DNA from: Candidatus Cloacimonadota bacterium
GTDB taxonomy: Bacteria; Cloacimonadota; Cloacimonadia; Cloacimonadales; WRIO01
DNA: 7,393 bases
Direction of reading: 5' to 3'
NCBI GenBank assembly: GCA_023230175.1
Contig: JALNXV010000174.1
Coordinates: forward strand, 1-7,393
Shown here: positions 1-4,883 of the stretch, piece after piece
Numbering within the stretch: position 1 is the stretch's first letter
How the letters are laid out: every line of letters starts with the position of its first letter
Position numbers and translations under genes: made by a program
The notes under the pieces: model-generated
Told to the model about the DNA's origin: nothing
Databases searched by the model: none
The model's input: the letters and a program-made list of their open reading frames with translations, nothing else

Positions 1-929
1 CTTGTGCTTGAAGAGATAGAATGGAAGTAATACATCTGTTAAGTTATAGTGAATATGAAAAGGTTAAAATTTGTAAAAATCATTTGATACCTAAAAAAGA
101 TATTGAATTTTGTGTTGGGAAAAAGATTAATTTTAACTTTACTGAAGAGGTTTTAAGTCAAGTAATTAGGGGCTATACAGCTGAAGCAGGAGTAAGAGAA
201 CTTGAACGCCAATTGAATGCTATCTACAGAAAAACTATTAAAAATTATCTGACAGTAAAAAAGGTTAGTAAAATTAATATTACTAAAAAATACCTTGAAG
301 AAATCTTAGGTATGCCGCGTTATTCTGATAAACAAATTATTAATAAGGATTTAGTTGGTGTTAGTTATGGTTTGGCTTGGACTCCAATCGGAGGAGAAGT
401 TTTAGCTATCGAAGTACTAAAATATCCCGGAAACGGAAAGCTTTTAATGACCGGAAATATCGGTAAAGTAATGAATGAATCAGCAAAAGCAGCTCAGAGT
501 TTAATCAAGAAATATCATAAAAAATGGAATATTCCGTTAGATGTATTTCGGAAATATGATTTGCATATTCATATCCCTGAGGGTGCTGTTCCAAAAGATG
601 GTCCCTCTGCAGGTTTAACGCTTACAATGGCAATAGTTTCTTGCCTGTCTGACAGGCCTTATAATCATAGCTATACAATGACCGGAGAAATCTCTCTTAC
701 AGGTAGAGTTCTTCCTGTAGGTGGTATTTCAGAAAAGATAATTGCTGCACAAAGATATGGTTTTAAAAATGTAATATTGCCTGAAGCAAATAAAAAGGAA
801 TGGATAGAATTAAAACCTGAAGCAAAAGAAAATTTAGAATTTATCTTTACTAAAGATGTCAATAGTGTAGTTGATTTAGTACTTAATACTCCTAAAAAGA
901 AAAGTAAACAAGATAAGCAAGCAGAGTAA
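1..929 (+). CDS. lon: Lon protease, C-terminal part (5' end outside window, reading frame disturbed at the edge)
   Basis: ATP-dependent serine protease of the cytoplasm that degrades misfolded and regulatory proteins. Only the last ~300 residues are present; full Lon is about 800. Counting from the ATG at 21: the end of the AAA+ module and its helical lid (1-95) with the sensor-2 motif GVRELER (Arg59), then the peptidase domain (about 108-290). The catalytic dyad is intact: Ser196 in PKDGPSAG and Lys239 in VGGISEK, 43 residues apart as in E. coli Lon (Ser679/Lys722). Homology continues left of the ATG: codons 12-20 give R-D-R, matching the conserved xDRMEVI. The preceding in-frame codon (9-11) is TGA where Leu is expected. 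Removing one A near 11 would join this frame to frame 2 and restore Leu-Arg-Asp-Arg-Met, so a one-base insertion or a sequence error at the edge is likely. The ATG at 21 is therefore probably not the true start. The Lys-rich tail after 290 is extra. Identity is very sure; integrity is uncertain. Confidence 0.93.
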
Positions 930-932
930 ATT

Positions 933-1163
933 ATGATTAATTATCAAATAATATTTCAACAATTACAGGAAAGTGGCGATATGTTATATCATATCCTTAT
1001 CCCACCCAAAGAATTGATTTTATTTGGTTATATTTTGGAATCCTTAGAAGGATGGGCCTTTTACACTACTATTGATACTAAAAATTCTATCCTTCTTGTA
1101 GAAGTAATTAAAGATTATGTTAATGATTTTAAATTATTAATTGATATATTGGGAAATAAATGA
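933..1163 (+). CDS. Small DUF4911-like protein
   Basis: A 76-residue soluble protein starting 3 bases after the lon stop, so almost certainly co-transcribed with it. Residues about 18-74 resemble DUF4911, a roughly 60-residue domain of unknown function: an initial strand (YHILIPP), a helix (FGYILESLEG), a strand (FYTTID), a strand (ILLVEV) and a final helix (FKLLIDIL). The function is unknown. The start is uncertain. The ATG at 933 has only a weak Shine-Dalgarno. The in-frame ATG at 981 (Met17) has AGGAAAG at 967-973, 7 bases upstream, and would give a 60-residue protein matching the domain more closely. It ends in TGA, 18 bases before the response regulator. The family call is from memory of the fold pattern and is moderate. 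Confidence 0.65.
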   Translation: MINYQIIFQQLQESGDMLYHILIPPKELILFGYILESLEGWAFYTTIDTKNSILLVEVIKDYVNDFKLLIDILGNK

Positions 1164-1171
1164 AACTAATT

Positions 1172-1175
1172 GGAG
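1172..1175 (+). promoter_or_regulatory. Ribosome binding site supporting a GTG start
   Basis: GGAG lies 6 bases before the GTG at 1182. It supports initiation at this GTG, since no in-frame ATG occurs before the first receiver-domain strand. Confidence 0.7.
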
Positions 1176-1181
1176 CTTTGA

Positions 1182-1784
1182 GTGAGTGAAATTACTATTT
1201 TGATTGTTGAAGATAATGAATTTGTCGGTTTGGATATTAAACATAGATTGTCAGAGATAGGTTTTAATGTTTTAAAAATTGCTGAATCTGAGGATGATGC
1301 TTTTAGTTTTTTAGAAAAAACTCAACCTGATATTATTTTAATGGATATCATTCTCTCAGGGAAACTTGATGGAATTCAGATTGCAGAAATTGTTAAAAAA
1401 GATTATGATATCCCGATAATATTTATTACAGGAGCTTCTGACGAGAAAACAATCCAGCGAGCAAAATTGATTGAACCTTTCGGATACCTTATAAAGCCTT
1501 TTAAAGATAGAGAATTGCAAATAGCAATTGAAATGGCGTTATATAAACACAAATTAGAAGTTGAAAGAAATGAATTACTAAAAAAATTAAAAGAACAACA
1601 AGAAAAGATAAAAGATTTATCCGGGCTGATTCCTATATGCTCAAATTGCAAAAAAATACGTGATGACTCCGGGTATTGGCTTCAAGTTGAAGAATATATT
1701 AGACAACATTCAAGTGCAGAATTTACCCATAGTCTTTGTCCTATTTGCTTAAAAAAATTATATCCCGGCTTAGATGATGATTAA
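1182..1784 (+). CDS. Response regulator with four-cysteine C-terminal tail
   Basis: A 200-residue cytoplasmic two-component receiver protein starting at GTG. The receiver domain covers about 4-118 with all key residues: acidic pair Glu10/Asp11, phospho-acceptor Asp55 in LMDIIL, Thr83 in FIT and Lys105 in KPF. A charged, probably coiled-coil linker follows (about 119-146). The last ~50 residues form a module I recognise from many bacterial PAS, receiver and kinase proteins: GLIPICSNCKKIRDD, then GYW, EEYI, HSSAEFTHSLCPIC and YPG. It carries two CxxC pairs (Cys153/156 and Cys186/189) plus His183, which suggests a zinc or other metal site. There is no DNA-binding, GGDEF or phosphatase domain, so the output is probably by protein contact. 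It is the third gene after lon and the DUF4911-like gene. No kinase is adjacent; the hybrid kinase at the other end of the window is a possible but unsupported partner. Confidence 0.9.
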   Translation: MSEITILIVEDNEFVGLDIKHRLSEIGFNVLKIAESEDDAFSFLEKTQPDIILMDIILSGKLDGIQIAEIVKKDYDIPIIFITGASDEKTIQRAKLIEPFGYLIKPFKDRELQIAIEMALYKHKLEVERNELLKKLKEQQEKIKDLSGLIPICSNCKKIRDDSGYWLQVEEYIRQHSSAEFTHSLCPICLKKLYPGLDDD

Positions 1785-1890
1785 GAATTAATTCATTTGT
1801 GATAAGATATTTTGATGGTTCTTAAATAATTGCGTTGTATGAGCAATATAGTTAGTATTAAAAAATACCTCAAATATTATTAATTAGAGT

Positions 1891-2070
1891 TTACTTGTCT
1901 TTGTTTTTATCTTTTTCTGAAAAACATATATTGATTTCAAATTGACGAGGTAAATGTATTTCATTGTAGATTGTTTTTGTTTTTTTCTTTGTTGCTTTTT
2001 TCCTTGAATAAATAACGATAATGAAGCCAATAATCCATGCAAAAATAATTAACCATGCTAATAAATACAT
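1891..2070 (-). CDS. Small single-pass membrane protein, 59 residues
   Basis: I do not recognise a family. Translating 2070 down to 1891 gives 59 codons ending in TAA. Residues 2-21 are a continuous hydrophobic segment (start MYLLAWLIIFAW), followed directly by a strongly basic stretch (RKKATKKKTK, 23-32), so the N-terminus would lie outside and the C-terminus in the cytoplasm by the positive-inside rule. The tail (33-59) is polar, contains one Cys (49) and ends in a charged SEKDKNKDK. Three signals support a real gene: AAAGGAG at 2081-2087, 10 bases before the ATG; a sigma70-like promoter just upstream; and a membrane segment followed by a basic anchor, unlikely to arise by chance. It is transcribed against both neighbours. 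It could act as a membrane anchor or small regulator, but no function can be assigned. Confidence 0.68.
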   Translation of the reverse strand: MYLLAWLIIFAWIIGFIIVIYSRKKATKKKTKTIYNEIHLPRQFEINICFSEKDKNKDK

Positions 2071-2080
2071 AATCTTTATA

Positions 2081-2087
2081 CTCCTTT
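2081..2087 (-). promoter_or_regulatory. Ribosome binding site of the small membrane protein
   Basis: AAAGGAG on the minus strand, 10 bases before the ATG at 2070. It is the main translational evidence for this short gene. Confidence 0.65.
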
Positions 2088-2093
2088 GATATA

Positions 2094-2122
2094 ATCTTAT
2101 AATATATGAAAAACATTGTCAA
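2094..2122 (-). promoter_or_regulatory. Sigma70-type promoter for the small membrane protein gene
   Basis: Minus strand: perfect -35 TTGACA at 2122-2117, 17-base spacer, -10 TAAGAT at 2099-2094. Transcription would begin near 2087, leaving a leader of under 20 bases with the ribosome binding site. The overlapping TATAAG is an alternative -10 with a 15-base spacer. Confidence 0.6.
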
Positions 2123-2148
2123 TTAATATATTTTAATTTAAAAGTATT

Positions 2149-2161
2149 TGACTTTTAGTCA
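2149..2161. repeat. Short perfect inverted repeat between divergent promoters
   Basis: TGACT, a TTT centre, then AGTCA. It lies between the minus promoter (2094-2122) and the plus promoter (2244-2272), a position suited to an operator. At 13 bp in AT-rich DNA, chance is quite possible. The rest of 2123-2243 shows no gene or recognised RNA. Confidence 0.3.
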
Positions 2162-2243
2162 CTAATTGCAAAGTAAGAAGGGGTTTCTCTCGTTGCAAGT
2201 CAAGTTAGCTGTTTTATAGCTTTGTTGGGGTAAATAATTGTTC

Positions 2244-2272
2244 TTGACAGACTTCAGATAAATAAATATTAT
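2244..2272 (+). promoter_or_regulatory. Near-consensus sigma70 promoter of the thioesterase gene
   Basis: TTGACA at 2244-2249, exactly 17 bases, then TATTAT at 2267-2272. The start of transcription would fall near 2279, giving a leader of about 10 bases before the ATG at 2290, with TGGAGG at 2280-2285 at its beginning. Confidence 0.75.
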
Positions 2273-2289
2273 GAAAAAATGGAGGAAAG

Positions 2290-2700
2290 ATGATATTTAA
2301 ATTTATAAAAAAAATCTATGGTTTTGAGTGTGATATATATGGTCATTTAAACAATGCAAATTATTTGCAAATTTATGAATCAGCCAGGGCTGAGGCTTTA
2401 TCTGAAATGGATATGTCGATTTCAAGATTGAGAGAATTAAATATCTCTTTATATGTAATACGTGTCGAAATAGATTATAAAAAGGGTATTGAACTGGAAG
2501 ATACTATCATGGTATTAACAAAAATAACCGAAAACACAAGGCTTTCGGCATTTTGGTATCAAGAGATATATAATTCTAAAGGTGAATTATGTAGTAAGGT
2601 ATTAGTCAAAGGTGTTTATGTTAAGGATGGTAAACCATACAGGATAGACAAAGAATTATGTGCGTATTTTGATAAGTTTGTTGAAATTGATCCGGATTAA
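2290..2700 (+). CDS. Acyl-CoA thioesterase, 4HBT/hotdog fold (YbgC/FadM-like)
   Basis: A 136-residue cytoplasmic hotdog-fold enzyme, the usual length for the family, likely hydrolysing an acyl-CoA or acyl-ACP thioester to free acid and thiol. The N-terminal signature D-x-x-G-H-x-N-N-x-x-Y is clear: Asp15 (probable catalytic residue), Gly18-His19, Asn21-Asn22 and Tyr25, within the long central helix ending in YESARAEAL. Later strands (about 54-64, 70-80, 85-95 and 103-113) fit the hotdog sheet. The family acts as dimers or tetramers. The ATG at 2290 is supported by GGAGG 4 bases upstream; nearby ATGs at 2271 and 2279 are out of frame. It is monocistronic and convergent with the antiporter operon (62 bases apart). 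The acyl substrate cannot be read from sequence, and menaquinone- or lipid-related roles are equally possible. Confidence 0.88.
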   Translation: MIFKFIKKIYGFECDIYGHLNNANYLQIYESARAEALSEMDMSISRLRELNISLYVIRVEIDYKKGIELEDTIMVLTKITENTRLSAFWYQEIYNSKGELCSKVLVKGVYVKDGKPYRIDKELCAYFDKFVEIDPD

Positions 2701-2762
2701 ATATAAAGACAGTTGCATATTATCAAATATTGTTCAATAAACTCTTAACTATTTAAAAGCTT

Positions 2763-3080
2763 TTACTCATATACTTCACTGATAGGAATAAGGTAGATTT
2801 TACCTAATCCGTCATCAATAAAATTTATTCCGGCGTGTTTTAGTTCGGAAAGGCATAAGTCAATATCTTCTTTTTCGGCAATACCCATAATGATATTTCC
2901 ATAACCTCTTTGTGAGCCAACAGTATCTTTAAAAGTTGCAAAGAGAGGTATATCAAAGACAAGTTTATGGCCAAGTGATTCTCCGGATAAAACAATACAA
3001 TCTTCTACACCTACTTCTGTTAAGCATAGTATTAGGTCTTGCAAATACTTTTCATGATAGAGATGAATTATCATATACAT
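2763..3080 (-). CDS. PII-like (ferredoxin-like fold) small regulatory protein
   Basis: A 105-residue cytoplasmic protein, last gene of the three-gene minus operon, starting 10 bases after the antiporter stop. AGGA overlapping that TAG stop serves as ribosome binding site; Met3 is an alternative start. The predicted pattern is that of PII trimer subunits: strand 3-8 (MIIHLY), helix 10-24, strand 27-33, a long T-loop-like insert (about 34-61, with SQRGYG), strand 62-68 (NIIMGI), helix 70-83, and a C-terminal DDGLGKIYLIPISEV resembling the last strand of PII (GDGKIFVLPV). Known PII relatives bind nucleotides or other small signals and often plug or adjust a membrane transporter encoded beside them (GlnK-AmtB, SbtB-SbtA). 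By position its partner would be the antiporter upstream. The classical uridylylation Tyr cannot be assigned with confidence. The call rests on fold pattern and context, not strong motifs. Confidence 0.55.
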   Translation of the reverse strand: MYMIIHLYHEKYLQDLILCLTEVGVEDCIVLSGESLGHKLVFDIPLFATFKDTVGSQRGYGNIIMGIAEKEDIDLCLSELKHAGINFIDDGLGKIYLIPISEVYE

Positions 3081-3090
3081 AAATTTTTTC

Positions 3091-4290
3091 CTATTCGTTT
3101 ACTTTGATTTCGCCTGCATTATTTAAACCATATTTAACAAGAACAGGCCCGATTAACATAATTAAGAAAGTGGTTGAAGTCATTACATTGATAACTTGAT
3201 CAGCACAACTGAAGAGTTTAGCTTCTTCTAATAGTTTTACAGCACCGTAGGTTAGTCCAATAGCTACACCGGCTTGTGAAAGTAAGGTATATCCGAGGTT
3301 AGTTTTAATAATTTTTGGTGATTTAGCGATAGAACATCCCACGTATGCACCGCTAAATTTGCCGGCAGTTCTGGTTAGGATATAAACTACGATAATTGGA
3401 ATGTAATTCCAAATAACAAATATGTTCATTCTTGTACCGATTAAGGCAAAGAATAATAAGTAAATTGGTGGAGCCCATTCTGTATAAACACCTGAAAATT
3501 TTCTTGATATAATTGCTGATTTATTTACCAAAACAATTGCGGTACTCATATTAATTAAAATAGGCGAAAGTCTAAATTTCTCAGCAATTCCGCAATGGAA
3601 AAATAAAACGCCAATACTGAGTAACAGCATCATATTTTTATTATGTATTTTTCGAGCGACATAATACAAAATAAACCCGCTTAAAACACCTATACCGACT
3701 GAAAAAACAATTTCTCCTCCGGCGTGAAGTAAGGAATTCATTAATGTAAATTGACCTTTAACAATTAATAGTCTTGCTATTGGAATGGAAATACTAAAAA
3801 TAATCAATGCTAAAATATCATCAATGCCCATAACAGCAAACAGGGTTGAAGTTAATTTGCCTTGTGCTTTGTATTGTCTGATTACATCAACTGTGCCGGC
3901 GGGAGCTGTTGCTGCTGCTAAGGCACCGTAGATTATACCCATTGGAATACTTTTTAAGATGATACTTGTACCGAGAAAGACAACTAACCATGTCAAAAGA
4001 GTCTCAAAAATTACTATTGTTATGATTGAACTTCCCATCTTTTTTAGCTCAGAAATACGTAATTCTGAACCGACATTAAAGCCTATCAAAGCGAGAGTTA
4101 AGACATTTATAAAGTTTAAGACTTGTATGTCCTGTAGTTGAACTAAGCCTAAAGCACCGGGTCCTATTATGGCTCCGGCTAAGATATAAGCTAAAATTGC
4201 AGGGCTTTTAAATCTTGCAACACCTCTTTCCAAAAGGATTGAAAAAATAATAGTTATACCTATGAAGATAAAAAGTATGTTTGTATTCAT
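3091..4290 (-). CDS. CPA2-family cation/proton antiporter (Na+/H+ exchanger domain)
   Basis: A 399-residue inner-membrane protein with about 12 hydrophobic segments, exchanging Na+ or K+ for H+. The family core is recognisable: the first helices with an SPAILAYILAGAIIGP-type motif (29-44), LIGFNVGSEL (68-77) as in KefB/NapA-type carriers, ATAPAGTVDVI (127-137) for the unwound helix, and GIDDILALI (155-163) with the paired aspartates Asp157/Asp158 that bind the ion in electrogenic members. A late segment has RTAGKFSGAYVG (307-318) and SQAGVAIGL (338-346). The protein stops right after the last helix, with no RCK/TrkA-N or EIIA domain fused. Its ATG shares one base with the EIIA stop (TAATG), so translation is probably coupled. 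EIIA upstream and the PII-like gene downstream suggest regulation in trans. The transported cation is not deducible. Confidence 0.9.
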   Translation of the reverse strand: MNTNILFIFIGITIIFSILLERGVARFKSPAILAYILAGAIIGPGALGLVQLQDIQVLNFINVLTLALIGFNVGSELRISELKKMGSSIITIVIFETLLTWLVVFLGTSIILKSIPMGIIYGALAAATAPAGTVDVIRQYKAQGKLTSTLFAVMGIDDILALIIFSISIPIARLLIVKGQFTLMNSLLHAGGEIVFSVGIGVLSGFILYYVARKIHNKNMMLLLSIGVLFFHCGIAEKFRLSPILINMSTAIVLVNKSAIISRKFSGVYTEWAPPIYLLFFALIGTRMNIFVIWNYIPIIVVYILTRTAGKFSGAYVGCSIAKSPKIIKTNLGYTLLSQAGVAIGLTYGAVKLLEEAKLFSCADQVINVMTSTTFLIMLIGPVLVKYGLNNAGEIKVNE

Positions 4291-4751
4291 TATTCTGTTT
4301 CAGTTATAAGAGTATATATGTCTTTGCTTGTTTCAACATGTAGTAGTTTATCAAGTAATTCTTTATCTTTAAGTCTAATCATAATTTTGGAAAGTAAACG
4401 TATATAATCTTTATCTTGTGTTTCGGAAGCACCAATCATAAAAATGATTCTTACCGGCTTATCATCAATAGATTCATAGTTGATTCCTTTTTTACATCTT
4501 AGGATACCAATAACAAAATCGTCAATACTTTTAAGTCTTGCGTGAGGGATGGCTAATCCGTACCCAATTCCGGTACTCATTAAATTTTCTCTTGAAAAAA
4601 TTGCTTGGCGAAATTGATTAATGTCTTTAATTTTTGGACTCAATCTCATAACTTCAATAAGCATTTCTAAGGCTTGTTCTTTCGATGTTGGTTCAATGTC
4701 CAAAATCATTTCTTCATCTATATAATTAGAAACTTCAATATTATTTCTCAT
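4290..4751 (-). CDS. PTS EIIA protein, fructose/mannitol (PtsN-like) type
   Basis: A 153-residue cytoplasmic phosphocarrier, normal length for a stand-alone EIIA domain (family PTS_EIIA_2). The active site is plain: GIGYGLAIPHAR with phospho-acceptor His70, preceded by FSRENLMSTGIG (52-63), both typical. Helical and strand segments continue to the end (RIIFMIGA 101-108, YIRLLSKIMIRL 116-127). It would receive phosphate from HPr or NPr. No EIIB, EIIC or sugar enzyme lies nearby, so it is more likely regulatory, like PtsN (EIIA-Ntr), which in E. coli modulates potassium transport. First gene of the minus operon: AAAGGAG at 4759-4765 stands 7 bases before the ATG, and its stop overlaps the antiporter start. 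I find only a poor minus-strand promoter (TTGACT at 4814-4809 with no good -10). Whether it acts on the antiporter is inference. Confidence 0.9.
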   Translation of the reverse strand: MRNNIEVSNYIDEEMILDIEPTSKEQALEMLIEVMRLSPKIKDINQFRQAIFSRENLMSTGIGYGLAIPHARLKSIDDFVIGILRCKKGINYESIDDKPVRIIFMIGASETQDKDYIRLLSKIMIRLKDKELLDKLLHVETSKDIYTLITETE

Positions 4752-4836
4752 TATGTAGCTCCTTTACTTTTTAAATTTCGCCATCAAAAGAATTTAAATA
4801 TTGAAATAAGTCAAGCGAAAATAAAAATCTTTTTTC

Positions 4837-4865
4837 TTGACATTGTAAGATTTTAAGTTTATTAT
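4837..4865 (+). promoter_or_regulatory. Near-consensus sigma70 promoter of the hybrid kinase gene
   Basis: TTGACA at 4837-4842, exactly 17 bases, then TATTAT at 4860-4865: the same boxes and spacing as the thioesterase promoter. Transcription would start near 4872, about 12 bases before the ATG, so the leader is very short and begins at the ribosome binding site. Confidence 0.75.
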
Positions 4866-4873
4866 TTATTATT

Positions 4874-4878
4874 GGAGG
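4874..4878 (+). promoter_or_regulatory. Ribosome binding site deciding the kinase start
   Basis: GGAGG 5 bases before the ATG at 4884. An in-frame TTG at 4872 overlaps this site and cannot be the start. Confidence 0.8.
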
Positions 4879-4883
4879 AACAA

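Noticed and set aside
1..929. Alternative genetic code (TGA as sense codon) suggested by the TGA at 9-11
   Set aside because: All long genes are open without TGA and use TGG for Trp, and the DUF4911-like gene ends in TGA; a one-base insertion explains the site better.
1834..1845. Decayed copy of the end repeat (GTTGTATGAGCA)
   Set aside because: Twelve bases with one mismatch to the repeat, but the second half of the palindrome is missing, so chance is adequate.
1854..1868. Terminator for the small membrane protein gene
   Set aside because: GTATT/AATAC forms only a 5-bp AT-rich stem with no T run on the minus strand.
2755..2764. Terminator at the convergent gene ends (AAAAGCTTTT)
   Set aside because: A 10-bp palindrome without loop and without a following T run in either direction; it also overlaps the stop of the PII-like gene.
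3959..4141. Plus-strand open frame inside the antiporter gene
   Set aside because: It is antisense to a well-supported membrane protein and has no ribosome binding site or domain likeness. The same holds for the frames at 671-862, 1403-1651, 4674-4856 and 5582-5779.
4786..4814. Minus-strand promoter for the EIIA operon
   Set aside because: TTGACT is a fair -35, but at 17 bases the -10 would be TCTTTT and nearby choices give short spacers; not convincing.
4872..4883. TTG start four codons upstream in the kinase gene
   Set aside because: The TTG overlaps the GGAGG ribosome binding site and would add residues before a normal signal peptide; the ATG at 4884 fits.
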